From a virus, in the IMG/VR virus record IMGVR_UViG_3300042875_000652, positions 19,890-83,889 of that record: 64,000 bases of DNA. The stretch is one strand, 5' to 3'. Below are positions 1 through 7,450 of this stretch, piece after piece. The notes beneath the pieces were generated by a model that saw only the letters and a program-made list of their open reading frames with translations, had not been told where the DNA came from and ran no database searches. Both the position numbers and the translations under genes were made by a program. The stretch's first letter is position 1, and each line of letters starts with the position of its first letter.

Positions 1-428
1 ATAAAAAGTATTTTTCTTGCTGGCATGTCTCGGGTTCCGTATTGATGAAACCTGGCTATGGGACTGTCGATAACAAAAGTCCCCTCCATCTCGGTTATTA
101 CATTTTTTGAACTAGACGCCATATTGGCAACGCTTCTAAAAAGTTCTCCAGTTATCATCATCATCGGAGCGCCAGGATAACGTTCGGCTTTTTGAAACGC
201 ATAGTCATCATCAAGAGGAGGCCATGCCCCCTTTAACATCGCCTTTGCAGACATCGCACCCATCGTTGTAAAGTTTTTTGAATAAGCTCTTTGTAAGTAG
301 TCTTTTCCCCATTGCAAAACCGGCCTCATGTCATTGGCTCTGTCTCGCATGTTTTGCAGTCTGTCTACAGTATCTTTGCCCTGCCAGTCAACGTCCGTGA
401 CTGTTACTAAAACGTTTCTTGAGGCCAC
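1..428 (-). CDS. Phage virion morphogenesis / tail completion protein (gpG-like), C-terminus cut by window edge
   Basis: The reading frame is open from a GTG at 428 to the window edge, about 142 codons, so the C-terminus is missing. The visible part has the stretch HQYGTRDMPARKILF, the signature of the Mu gpG-like virion morphogenesis (tail completion) family, in which a H-x-x-G-T-x-x-x-P-A-R motif sits near the end. These proteins act at the head-tail junction or tail terminus during assembly. No ATG lies upstream in frame before the overlap with the preceding gene becomes long, so GTG, four bases after the upstream stop, is the best start. It follows the connector gene at 433..1077 on the same strand, as expected for head-tail joining genes. 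Family call is from the motif; the exact role is inferred. Confidence 0.75.
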   Translation of the reverse strand, partial: MASRNVLVTVTDVDWQGKDTVDRLQNMRDRANDMRPVLQWGKDYLQRAYSKNFTTMGAMSAKAMLKGAWPPLDDDYAFQKAERYPGAPMMMITGELFRSVANMASSSKNVITEMEGTFVIDSPIARFHQYGTRDMPARKILF

Positions 429-432
429 GTCG

Positions 433-1077
433 TTATACCCGAACTCGTCTATATTTCCTAATCGAACCAAGCTCGCTATCAAGGAATCCAGTCACAAGAG
501 GGCCAGTACCACGCGTATTTAAGTCTTTTACGCCAACAACGTCGTCGTACATATTCTGCATTTCACGTGAAGCCGCTCTGATGATTAAGAGCCTAAAGAT
601 AGGTATTGATGTTCCGTCTAGGCCGGCGGTATAAGTTATTGTCACTAAATCGTCGGACCATCCGTAGTAGTAATCAATTCCATATTTTCTAGTGATGTAA
701 TCGACCTCTTCTTGGAGAACTTTTTCTGCTCCAAAAAGCGGTTTTACTTTTACTTCGTCAACCGAAACTATAGGAGTATTTTTTAGATAGACGGTTGGTG
801 GAGGAGTGGCCCAAGTCGTTGTGTCGTTGCTTGGGCTCGAAGTATAGGAAGAGTTGTACGTGTTGTCGTTTGATGTCAAAAACGAACCCATTGGTACTCC
901 TGTGTGATTGGAGTCAAGACGTATTTCCTCGGTAAATTCTTGGACCTCTATTGGTCGCTTAAGGAAAGCTTCCATTTCACTTTGAAGGCCAGCCAGGATT
1001 ATTTCTGCAGCGTCTTCTTGGCGAGCGGACAATTTGATGTCCATATATGTCTTAATGTCGTTGACTGAGACAATCAT
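433..1077 (-). CDS. Head-tail connector (gp6-like) protein
   Basis: A 214-residue protein whose N-terminal 45 residues form the helical pattern typical of phage head-tail connector (gp6/gp15-like adaptor) proteins: a short VNDIKTYMDI helix, then a long helix with LQSEMEAFLKRPI leading into beta strands. The C-terminal third has the GLDGTSIP...LLIIRAASREMQNMY helix common in these adaptors, and the protein ends basic. A good ribosome site (GGGAG, about six bases before the ATG) fixes the start. An unusual Ser/Thr/Asn-rich insertion lies at residues 67-88. It is followed after four bases by the tail-completion gene. The adaptor would form the ring below the portal. Family assignment is by sequence pattern only. 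Confidence 0.7.
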   Translation of the reverse strand: MIVSVNDIKTYMDIKLSARQEDAAEIILAGLQSEMEAFLKRPIEVQEFTEEIRLDSNHTGVPMGSFLTSNDNTYNSSYTSSPSNDTTTWATPPPTVYLKNTPIVSVDEVKVKPLFGAEKVLQEEVDYITRKYGIDYYYGWSDDLVTITYTAGLDGTSIPIFRLLIIRAASREMQNMYDDVVGVKDLNTRGTGPLVTGFLDSELGSIRKYRRVRV

Positions 1078-1195
1078 GGCGGCTCCCGGTTAAAGCGATG
1101 TTGCAAATAAATGTTGTATCAAATTCTAACACCTAGTAATGACCTGGCCGAACACTGGGGTTGCTCGCAAGGTGATTCCGGTGTAGATTACGGAG
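1078..1195. promoter_or_regulatory. Divergent intergenic region between the connector gene and the paralog pair
   Basis: 118 bases separate a leftward gene (start 1077) and a rightward gene (start 1196), so promoters for both directions must lie here or further upstream. AT-rich stretches are present but I cannot point to a convincing -35/-10 pair in either direction. The rightward gene also lacks a normally spaced ribosome site. Confidence 0.3.
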
Positions 1196-1498
1196 ATGAG
1201 CGATTCATCAAAATTTAATCCAACTGTTGAATTCGACAACAAAGAGATATCTGAAGCCAATATGAGCGTTTTAGATAGGGTCACTCAAGCGTTATTTGCA
1301 TTATTTATGCCGGAGGGCGGAATTGAGTCTCCTGACGAAATTGACGATTTAGCAAATCAGTCTTTTGAAATGGCCACTGTAGTCATGGCAGTTGCGGGAA
1401 TGAGCATTGTTGGGGAAAACATCGACGGCGATTATGTTGCACGGTTCAAGCCCTATAAGTCCTTTAGTGACTTTGCTATTAAAAACAATATTCAATAA
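1196..1498 (+). CDS. Small acidic hypothetical protein, paralog of the next gene
   Basis: 100 residues, no recognised domain. Residues 24-95 align with residues 24-98 of the following gene: both share a V/I-x-D-R-x-x-Q-x-L-F helix, a central M-A-T-V/L-x-M-A helix followed by G-x-x-I-x-G, and an ending Y-x-A-x-F-x-P-x-x-S. The pair is therefore a tandem duplication that has diverged. A GGAG directly touches the ATG, too close to work as a ribosome site, so translation may be leaderless or start elsewhere. The two genes are an isolated rightward island between leftward genes. Function unknown; the hydrophobic central helix could be a dimer interface. Confidence 0.7.
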   Translation: MSDSSKFNPTVEFDNKEISEANMSVLDRVTQALFALFMPEGGIESPDEIDDLANQSFEMATVVMAVAGMSIVGENIDGDYVARFKPYKSFSDFAIKNNIQ

Positions 1499-1510
1499 AG
1501 AAGGATAAAT

Positions 1511-1948
1511 ATGTCAGAACAAGAAATTAAGGGCACTTTGTTTGCGGACCAAAACGCAAGAAGAGCCGCGACTGTAAACATTGTGGACAGGCTTCATCAG
1601 GGATTATTTTACTACTACACCGAGCATGAGCCTGAAATAGAAGATGACGACATAAAAGTAGAGTTGGGCGATTACATGTGGCAGGTTGCAACTACCCTTA
1701 TGGCCATGTGCGGATTAAGAATTATTGGAACAGAAAGCTCAACTGGAAGATATTTAGCCACTTTTGAACCAGTAGAGTCTGTAAAGCAATTTTTACTGGA
1801 AAAAGACTTCGGACAGGAAAATGATTATTACTATGAAGATTTTCTAGAGGATGCTGAACCGGATGCCGGACTAGGACTGCATAGTTGGAGGCTGATGGAT
1901 GAGAAAGAAGTTCTAGGGGACGAAGAGGACGAGATTACAACCCTTTAG
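1511..1948 (+). CDS. Small acidic hypothetical protein, diverged tandem paralog
   Basis: 145 residues. The first 98 residues are homologous to the gene at 1196..1498 (IVDRLHQGLF, QVATTLMAMCGLRIIG, YLATFEPVESVKQFL). It adds an acidic tail of about 45 residues rich in Asp, Glu and Tyr. AAGGA precedes the ATG by a normal distance. The gene follows its paralog by 12 bases and ends 12 bases from the end of the convergent gene at 1961. No known function. An acidic tail on one copy only may mean the two form a heteromer or have separate partners, but this is speculation. Confidence 0.7.
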   Translation: MSEQEIKGTLFADQNARRAATVNIVDRLHQGLFYYYTEHEPEIEDDDIKVELGDYMWQVATTLMAMCGLRIIGTESSTGRYLATFEPVESVKQFLLEKDFGQENDYYYEDFLEDAEPDAGLGLHSWRLMDEKEVLGDEEDEITTL

Positions 1949-1960
1949 AAATTTATCTTT

Positions 1961-2737
1961 TTACTTATTTTTTCCGGCTCTTTGGACTGTTGTTTTTGTT
2001 TTCGCCTGACCACTTTTGGCTCTTGTTGCGCTCGCAGGTGTTTTGGGTCCTGAAACTTTTTTCTTACGTTGCTCTGCTCTTTGCTGAGACCTCGCCAATC
2101 GAGGACGGATACCTATTCCTGGCTTCGTGACGGCAGAGTCTCCTCTTACTCGGTTCATCAAGTCGGAACTAGCCGCTCCCCGTGCCGTGTCTTTCTTGCC
2201 GCCTCTTGCTTTAGTAATTTGCAGCCCGTCGACTCTATCTTTAAAGTTTGACGAATTGATTCCGCCTTTCTTTATCGACCTTTTGCCTATCTCCACTCCG
2301 TTCCTGTTCAAACGCTTGGTTGCTTTTGCTTCAAGCTCACGGAATCTCTTCGAGCGAGTACGTCCTTCGTAGTAAGTTCCTTCTGCAGGCTTCGTTCTAC
2401 TGCCACGACTGTTTCTGCCAGTAGACCTGTCCAGCAACTCTTCTGCTACAGACTTCGTCATCGACGAACCGTCTCGAGAGTCTTTTGCTCGTCGACTTAA
2501 TGCCTTGGAGCCACCGTATCGTGCCATCTCAGCCATTTCGCCAAGTTTACCTTTATCGAAATTTGCTTTACTGACACCAAAAACTTTATTAGCCAATTCT
2601 GCAGCATTTGCCAGGGTTGTTCGTTCTCCAGCGTTCGGTTTTTTCCCTAAACGAATGTTGGCTTGAATTTCCTTAACCTTGTCAACAAAGTAGGCCGCAT
2701 CGTCGGATATGTCTGGGCCGTAACGTACTCCTGGCAT
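1961..2737 (-). CDS. Basic low-complexity hypothetical protein, last gene of the terminase operon
   Basis: 258 residues, not recognised. The N-terminal third (to about residue 85) looks helical and folded (DDAAYFVDKVKEIQANIRLGKK). The remainder is strongly basic and rich in Lys, Arg, Ser and Gly, with a C-terminal tail of KKK, RAKSGQAKTKTT type, suggesting nucleic acid binding or packing with DNA. AAGGA lies about six bases before the ATG. It is 44 bases downstream of the IbrB-like gene. Being so basic it could be a minor virion or DNA-condensing protein; there is no direct evidence. Confidence 0.6.
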   Translation of the reverse strand: MPGVRYGPDISDDAAYFVDKVKEIQANIRLGKKPNAGERTTLANAAELANKVFGVSKANFDKGKLGEMAEMARYGGSKALSRRAKDSRDGSSMTKSVAEELLDRSTGRNSRGSRTKPAEGTYYEGRTRSKRFRELEAKATKRLNRNGVEIGKRSIKKGGINSSNFKDRVDGLQITKARGGKKDTARGAASSDLMNRVRGDSAVTKPGIGIRPRLARSQQRAEQRKKKVSGPKTPASATRAKSGQAKTKTTVQRAGKNK

Positions 2738-2781
2738 AATGTTCCTTACTTAAAGTCTTTTTACAAATATACCAGAAATAT

Positions 2782-3339
2782 TTATCTGTCAGGATTGGGG
2801 GGTCTTTCGATAGAGACCGTAGATGACTCTAGTGAGCCAGGCGGAGCCTCAATAGGAATCCATGCTCTGGCGTAATTGTGCTCTTTAATTTTTCTCACTT
2901 TATAGAGACTTCCGTCAAGCATTAGAGAGAGTTCTTCCGAACGCATGCAAAGCATGTCTTCAAAATCTGAAATACCGTATTTACCAGAACGTCTAAGTGT
3001 TCGGATTATGTCTGATGTTTTAGGAGCCAACACATGGGAGTGTCCCCTATTGAGCCGAAGGTGCATCATCATGGCGTCCATTTTGTCAACGTCGTGGTAC
3101 ACGACCGGTATTTTTCCATCGCTCATAGCAAGAATTTGCGGAATATTTGTTGCCAGCAAGTATCTTTCCGAGCCGTCGATTATTTCCCCAGTGGCAAGCC
3201 TGACGTGTATCGGCTGAATGAAGCCAAACTGAGACAAGGAGGCAGAGATAACAAGCATCTCTGGACGCAGGGTGTAGGTAGCTTTCCATTCAGGAACAGA
3301 AAGCAGGGACGGTTCAACGTATTCGATTTTAATATTCAT
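2782..3339 (-). CDS. ParB-like (IbrB-type) domain protein
   Basis: 185 residues. The ParB/Srx-like fold is visible in residues 1-90: VEPSLL, a region predicting a strand-helix, SLSQFGFIQPIHVR, then GEIIDGSERYLLA (the G-x-x-I-x-D-G-x-x-R box), then VVYHDVDK. It overlaps the end of the PAPS-reductase-like gene at 3329 by 11 bases, so the two are translationally coupled. In E. coli an adjacent pair of the same two families, IbrA (PAPS-reductase-like) and IbrB (ParB-like), jointly activates expression of eib prophage genes. The order here, IbrA-like then IbrB-like, is the same. Whether this phage pair regulates transcription or modifies DNA is not known. Confidence 0.75.
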   Translation of the reverse strand: MNIKIEYVEPSLLSVPEWKATYTLRPEMLVISASLSQFGFIQPIHVRLATGEIIDGSERYLLATNIPQILAMSDGKIPVVYHDVDKMDAMMMHLRLNRGHSHVLAPKTSDIIRTLRRSGKYGISDFEDMLCMRSEELSLMLDGSLYKVRKIKEHNYARAWIPIEAPPGSLESSTVSIERPPNPDR

Positions 3340-4468
3340 AGATATCTGCTCTTTCTAGTTCTAGCGCTCGCACAGCATGAGCGCGAGTTTTGGGACCCAC
3401 AGGGGTCGGTGAATTAACGTCAATATCATTAAGCATTAAGTTTCTTATCAACCAGCTGACTGGATATCCATGAGGGTCACCAAGATGTTTTTTTCTAAAT
3501 TTTGAAACATAAACACGAGCCTCCGTCTTTCGCCTATCACCTATCAGGTACTTGTCGATAAACGCAGACGCCCCATCAAATCCTCTTCGCGCATAACTTT
3601 CTATGAGTTTTTCTGAATCGAAATCAGCCCATAAGCGTCTTTGAGCGTCTATGTAAGGAAAGCAATCAAACAGTCTGTCATAAAATTCCGGTTCAGTAGC
3701 AACCACATCACCTATTCTGCGAATTGCCGTAGCATGAAGTGGAATACCGACCCTCGTATTGCTCCCTGTGGTTACGGCCAGGTCGTAGTACTCGCAATAC
3801 TCAGCGTCATGCTCTTCAATAATGAACTTAAATACATCATTTGTATTCCAGTCATATATTATTTTTGCAAACTTTAACGGGATTCCCTTTTTCAACTTAT
3901 ATGGGATATTGATGTAGTTCTCATGAAGCTTTTGAACCACGGAGCGATAACGAACCATTGATTCACTGGCTCTAACACCAGTCAGGAAAGCTACGTTCCC
4001 CCTTTTTCCCTGCATTGTGTAATAGTCCGTCTGTTCAGGAAGAGAAACTTCATGAGTTAAACCAAAATGCTTACCACTAATAGCCCATGGAGGCATCGGC
4101 CTAACCCATCTATCTTGTTCGAATCTTTGCTGGCTCCACAAAATAGTAGTAAGCCTATGACCCAAAAACCATATCTCTGCAGGATAAGGAAGGCAGTACC
4201 ACTCCATATCCACCCAGTCGTAGTTGCGAACCTTTTCCACGTACTTTACGACAGTGGGACTGACCATCTCTTCGTCTCGAAAGATTACCTTTACCGGACC
4301 AAGGCCTCGCTCTTCATGTATTTCTTTTGCTAGATACAGAATCGCAGTGGAGTCTTTCCCTCCAGAGAACTGTACGCAGACAGTGTCGAAAGTGTCGTAG
4401 ACGTGCCGTATTCTCTGTCTTGCAGCGTCAACGCAGGACATATCAAGAAATAGGCGCTGACGAGTCAT
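3329..4468 (-). CDS. PAPS reductase / N-type ATP pyrophosphatase family protein (IbrA-like)
   Basis: 379 residues. The P-loop SGGKDS at residues 35-40 marks the N-type ATP pyrophosphatase (adenine nucleotide alpha hydrolase) fold shared by PAPS reductases, DndC and IbrA. Further family features are VIFRDEEMVSP, the tryptophan-rich YDWVDMEWYCLP region and GVRASESMVRYRSV. It would bind ATP or an adenylated sulfur compound. Classical sulfate reduction is unlikely because the partner gene is a ParB-like protein (3339), not a sulfur-assimilation gene. The gene starts directly after the stop of the 67-residue gene (TAAATG). Alternatives are a DndC-like modification protein or an IbrA-like regulator; the paired context favours IbrA. 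Confidence 0.8.
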   Translation of the reverse strand: MTRQRLFLDMSCVDAARQRIRHVYDTFDTVCVQFSGGKDSTAILYLAKEIHEERGLGPVKVIFRDEEMVSPTVVKYVEKVRNYDWVDMEWYCLPYPAEIWFLGHRLTTILWSQQRFEQDRWVRPMPPWAISGKHFGLTHEVSLPEQTDYYTMQGKRGNVAFLTGVRASESMVRYRSVVQKLHENYINIPYKLKKGIPLKFAKIIYDWNTNDVFKFIIEEHDAEYCEYYDLAVTTGSNTRVGIPLHATAIRRIGDVVATEPEFYDRLFDCFPYIDAQRRLWADFDSEKLIESYARRGFDGASAFIDKYLIGDRRKTEARVYVSKFRKKHLGDPHGYPVSWLIRNLMLNDIDVNSPTPVGPKTRAHAVRALELERADIYEY

Positions 4469-4672
4469 TTAGTATCTTGCGATTTGAGTGAGGCGTGATA
4501 CCTCGGCACGAAGCTCGTTGTTCTCGCGCATCATGTTTTCGGCTACGCCTTTCCAGTACGTGGCCTCAGAGATGCGAGTATCGAGCGCCTCCAAAACTTC
4601 AGCGCACTCAGCCGGCGATACTTTTCCTTTGCCGAGAAGGTATCTGCATTTTTGTTCTATGGTCTGTTCCAT
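4469..4672 (-). CDS. Small coiled-coil hypothetical protein
   Basis: 67 residues. The second half (WKGVAENMMRENNELRAEVSRLTQ) has a clear heptad pattern and should form a coiled coil. Two cysteines lie in the first 25 residues. AGGA stands seven bases before the ATG. The gene sits between the ParB-like gene (ends 4681) and the IbrA-like gene (starts 4468) with almost no spacing, so it belongs to the same transcript. Function not recognised; an oligomerising adaptor is possible. Confidence 0.65.
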   Translation of the reverse strand: MEQTIEQKCRYLLGKGKVSPAECAEVLEALDTRISEATYWKGVAENMMRENNELRAEVSRLTQIARY

Positions 4673-4680
4673 TGGTAATC

Positions 4681-5544
4681 CTATATTTCTATGTGTTGGT
4701 CTATGAAGTCGATTAGTTTTTCAGCCATTGTTACGCCAGCAATAGCTGGGTCAGCCTTGAGCCATTTCATGAATTCATACCATCGTGCTTGTTGGTCTGT
4801 ATTGTCAAACACGATTGTGTACTGAACAACAGCTCTTGGTGCGGACCCAGGGGCTATTGTTGTTGAGCCCCTAATGACAGCATCGTTTTGATTCATGCCT
4901 GGCATTATGTCGATTCTTTGTTTCCCGTCTCCTGTTTGGGTTACCGAAACAACATTTCTGTCCATTTCTGGTGCGTCCTTAACTGGAACATCTTCATCAG
5001 AATCTTCATAGTCGGAAAACTTGTCAAGTCGAGAACTGAATCCGTTCCCGTAGTCGGAATTAATTACAGGGGCCATAAATCCTGCTCCGGGCTCAATAAC
5101 CCGATTGTCTTCTCTGATAAAGCGTTGTTCGATTTCGGCTGTTGAGAATTCATCCCAACCCAGTCCGGTTAAAAGTTCTGGATAGAAGTCGACCATTTCT
5201 AAAACAAACTCTTCAAGAAGTTCTGGCTCGGTGTATCCGAGTTCCATTGTTCGGTTGTCAGCGATAGCAAAAGCCATAGCCCTAGTGTCATCAACGTCAT
5301 ACTGGACAGCGGCTATTTTGTCCCACCCAAGCAGTTTTGCTGCTTCTAGCTGATGGTTACCAGCTATTACGGTTGCTGTACCGTCCTTGTTGGGTCTTAT
5401 CACTATTGGCTTAATTTGACCGAACTCGGCGTACGAAGCCATAATCGCATTAACGTCTCCTCTGCGTGGATTGTTATGAAGGGACTCTAGAAGATTTATA
5501 TCAAAAGCTAGAGAAGTTAAGGATTCGTGTATTCCATTAGCCAT
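4681..5544 (-). CDS. ParB-like nuclease domain protein
   Basis: 287 residues. A typical ParB N-terminal domain covers residues 15-100: the NNPRRGDV box, YAEFGQIKPIVIRP, then VIAGNHQLEAAKLLGWDKIAAV (the G-N-H-x-x-x-A-x-x-x-G-W motif seen in many phage ParB-like proteins) and RAMAFAIADNR. A C-terminal domain (residues 215-287) with VVQYTIVFDNTDQQARWYEF is shared with phage ParB proteins that act near DNA methylases or terminases. ParB domains bind or hydrolyse CTP in classical ParB and act as nucleases in some phage relatives. This is the second ParB-like gene in the operon and is not closely similar to the one at 2782. Confidence 0.85.
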   Translation of the reverse strand: MANGIHESLTSLAFDINLLESLHNNPRRGDVNAIMASYAEFGQIKPIVIRPNKDGTATVIAGNHQLEAAKLLGWDKIAAVQYDVDDTRAMAFAIADNRTMELGYTEPELLEEFVLEMVDFYPELLTGLGWDEFSTAEIEQRFIREDNRVIEPGAGFMAPVINSDYGNGFSSRLDKFSDYEDSDEDVPVKDAPEMDRNVVSVTQTGDGKQRIDIMPGMNQNDAVIRGSTTIAPGSAPRAVVQYTIVFDNTDQQARWYEFMKWLKADPAIAGVTMAEKLIDFIDQHIEI

Positions 5545-5546
5545 GC

Positions 5547-5894
5547 TTATACCTGAGACCTTACGTTAGCGTTAAGCGTTCTTATTGCATCCATTGATGC
5601 ACGAACGGAGAACAGTTTTTCTCTTTTAGATTTAACCAGAGCCTCGGCACACTTGTATTCAAAATGCTCTTGGTCTAATTTGTAATCAGCCCATGCTTCG
5701 CGCTCTTTGATTGAACCCTTAGCTGACAGGTATTCTCGTGCCCAGTTAGCTTTGTAAAAAGCTTCCTTTTTGGCCATGTCCATGGACAGAGATTCAAACT
5801 GTTCTGTTTCCTCTTCCAAAGAGTCCATTAAACGAATCAATTCTTGTTCAATGTCAACTTGGCTTATTGGGGAATTTCTCATATTTTTATTCAC
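5547..5894 (-). CDS. Helical hypothetical protein in the recombination cluster
   Basis: 115 residues, almost entirely helical, with charged heptads (LIRLMDSLEEETEQFESL and KCAEALVKSKREKLFSVRASMDAI). The long frame begins with GTG at 5894; an ATG four codons later (5882) has an AGG at more usual distance and may be the true start. It lies two bases after the resolvase and two before the ParB-like gene. Not recognised. Small helical proteins often accompany phage resolvase and annealing genes, so a recombination accessory role is a reasonable guess. Confidence 0.6.
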   Translation of the reverse strand: MNKNMRNSPISQVDIEQELIRLMDSLEEETEQFESLSMDMAKKEAFYKANWAREYLSAKGSIKEREAWADYKLDQEHFEYKCAEALVKSKREKLFSVRASMDAIRTLNANVRSQV

Positions 5895-5896
5895 AC

Positions 5897-6412
5897 CTAT
5901 TCTTCTAGTGGAGACCAGTCTACTTTGTCAAGTGCAGAAAGTTGCTCTTTTGTCCAGTCCCATTGTGAATCTATTCCTAGGCGAACCATACCCATTCGTT
6001 CAAGAACCCACGCATCACATTCGTCATTGCCGGAGGCTCCACTGAAGATGATTCCAGTCTTTGCTGAGATGGCAGAAATGACTTCTCCCTTTGATGCATT
6101 TCCTCTTCCAGTTGCAAACTTTGCACGACAGGTGGGCGGGATTTCAACAATAGGAATATTGCATTCAAACAGCGTCATCCGGATGCAACCACCGAGTTCG
6201 CCAATACTGAATGCTTGTCCACTTCGGGAAGCAAACGAGTAACCCTCAATCAGAACGCAAGCAATTTCGTTTTCCAAGCACTGATGCAATACTTCCTTCG
6301 TAACATCAGACAAACGCTCCGCACCTCGTGTCTTGGGACGGATAACACTAGTCGTTCCGTTCATAGATATGCCCGTGGATGTCAGGGAGAGGTCGAGACC
6401 CATGAGGCGCAT
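5897..6412 (-). CDS. RuvC-like Holliday junction resolvase
   Basis: 171 residues from ATG 6412; a TTG at 6442 extends the frame but has no support. The RNase H-like fold is clear: first strand GLDLSLTSTGI with the first catalytic Asp at residue 7, then VLIEGYSF with the catalytic Glu, then NASKGEVISAISAKTG and the last acidic pair in GNDECDAWVL. This is the arrangement of phage and poxvirus-type RuvC relatives, which cut branched DNA during recombination or before packaging. It follows an HNH nuclease gene after a 121-base gap holding a stable hairpin, and is grouped with Rad52-like and RecB-like genes. Confidence 0.85.
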   Translation of the reverse strand: MRLMGLDLSLTSTGISMNGTTSVIRPKTRGAERLSDVTKEVLHQCLENEIACVLIEGYSFASRSGQAFSIGELGGCIRMTLFECNIPIVEIPPTCRAKFATGRGNASKGEVISAISAKTGIIFSGASGNDECDAWVLERMGMVRLGIDSQWDWTKEQLSALDKVDWSPLEE

Positions 6413-6429
6413 AATAAATCTGACTATAG

Positions 6430-6478
6430 CAAAGAAATACAAAGGCAGGCAGTCGCGTTATTGCCGCGCCAGCCTGCC
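6430..6478 (-). terminator. Hairpin with T-rich tail upstream of the resolvase gene
   Basis: GGCAGGC at 6444-6450 pairs with GCCTGCC at 6472-6478, and inside them CGCG at 6454-6457 pairs with CGCG at 6465-6468. Read on the minus strand the hairpin is followed by TTTGTATTTCTTTG. It sits about 30 bases before the resolvase start, so it may act as a partial terminator or attenuator inside the operon. The T-run is interrupted, so termination would be weak. Confidence 0.45.
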
Positions 6479-6533
6479 CATGTACCTATAATGTCCCCAG
6501 GTAGCGATTCTAAGGAGTGATTAAATAATACAT

Positions 6534-6902
6534 TCATTCCCATGAATGTTTTGCTAGTCCTAAGGAAAAAGCTAAAGAAGGCTCTTCACCAATCCTGGTA
6601 TGACACGCTCTGCAGACTGTTACCAAGTTTTCTTCGTCAAGTATTGACCCGCCTTGAGACCTTCTTATTAGCTCATGCACATCAACGCTGTTTTTGTGAA
6701 TAAATGTTGTCAAGCCGTCATGTTTGGCAAAAACTGGACACGCAAAGCAAAGAGGAAACTCGGCAAGCATAGAAGAAACTATTTTGCGTCTCTCAACATA
6801 AACCTGTTCCGTTTTTTTGCTTCTTTTTGGGATTGGTTTAGTCCCTCGGTTTAGTGAGGTTCGTTTTAACGGTGTTCGCTTTAGTGGTTTCCTTGGCTTC
6901 AT
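6534..6902 (-). CDS. HNH endonuclease
   Basis: 122 residues. A basic N-terminus (PRKPLKRTPLKRT repeats) leads to an HNH fold: a cysteine pair at CFACP, then VDVHELIRRSQGG with the first His, then LDEENLVTVCRACHTRIGE with the second zinc pair and final His. The KRTPLKR leader followed by HELIRRSQGG is characteristic of stand-alone phage HNH enzymes encoded near terminase and recombination genes, which may assist packaging or cut branched DNA. It is the sixth gene of the operon that begins with terminase. A homing role cannot be excluded, though the location favours a recombination or packaging role. Confidence 0.8.
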   Translation of the reverse strand: MKPRKPLKRTPLKRTSLNRGTKPIPKRSKKTEQVYVERRKIVSSMLAEFPLCFACPVFAKHDGLTTFIHKNSVDVHELIRRSQGGSILDEENLVTVCRACHTRIGEEPSLAFSLGLAKHSWE

Positions 6903-6922
6903 CTAAGCTAAAGAATACAGCA

Positions 6923-7438
6923 CTAGAGGTTGTCGTTGTTTATAGAATCAAAAGTCCACTTACTGTCAAGGCATTCCCACAAAGAACGGTCAATTGCCGT
7001 ATCTTCCAGGTCAAAGTCTCTCATTAGTGTTCTGTGAGCAATGATTGCTCTTCTATAGAAATCGACTTCCTTCCACCCGTCTTCTAGGGTGGATTCGCCA
7101 GTCTCAATCATTACGCAGACTTCGTCAAGCCGACGGTCAACGTGGTACTTAAACCTGTTTATTCGTGTTGCTTTTTCATTGTAATAGCGCTGTGTTTCGT
7201 CGTTAAGTTTTTTAAACTTGAAGTCCAGCGACGAGTATCGTTTCTGGTCAGATTCACTATCTGCCTCAATACTCTCTATTTGTCTTTGAAGGTTTTCGGA
7301 TAGGGCGAGCAAGGCTCTTTTCCATCTATCCCAGTTTTCGACCAGCCTGAGCTCCGCGCGCTCCAAAGGGTTAACTTTGTTTTTTACCTCTTCGGCGACC
7401 ATGCGAGCAAAAGTGTCATCATTCCATCTTGAGTTCAT
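6923..7438 (-). CDS. Coiled-coil hypothetical protein
   Basis: 171 residues, highly charged and helical throughout. Residues 30-100 have long heptad runs (LALSENLQRQIESIEADSES and FKFKKLNDETQRYYNEKATR). It starts 13 bases after the nuclease gene and ends 20 bases before the HNH gene, so it is in the same transcript. No domain recognised. It could be an SbcC-like spacer or accessory factor for the RecB-like nuclease, but this is only from the neighbourhood. Confidence 0.55.
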   Translation of the reverse strand: MNSRWNDDTFARMVAEEVKNKVNPLERAELRLVENWDRWKRALLALSENLQRQIESIEADSESDQKRYSSLDFKFKKLNDETQRYYNEKATRINRFKYHVDRRLDEVCVMIETGESTLEDGWKEVDFYRRAIIAHRTLMRDFDLEDTAIDRSLWECLDSKWTFDSINNDNL

Positions 7439-7450
7439 ATATTTTTTGGG

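Noticed and set aside
3034-3417. Plus-strand frames opposite the IbrA/IbrB-like genes
   Set aside because: The minus-strand proteins have clear ParB and SGGKDS motifs; the plus-strand frames have no recognisable features.
3329-4468. Classical PAPS reductase for sulfate assimilation
   Set aside because: Neighbour genes are ParB-like and recombination genes, not sulfur metabolism, and the gene is longer than ordinary CysH.
6413-6442. Ten-residue upstream extension of the resolvase from TTG 6442
   Set aside because: No ribosome site, and the RuvC fold begins right after ATG 6412.
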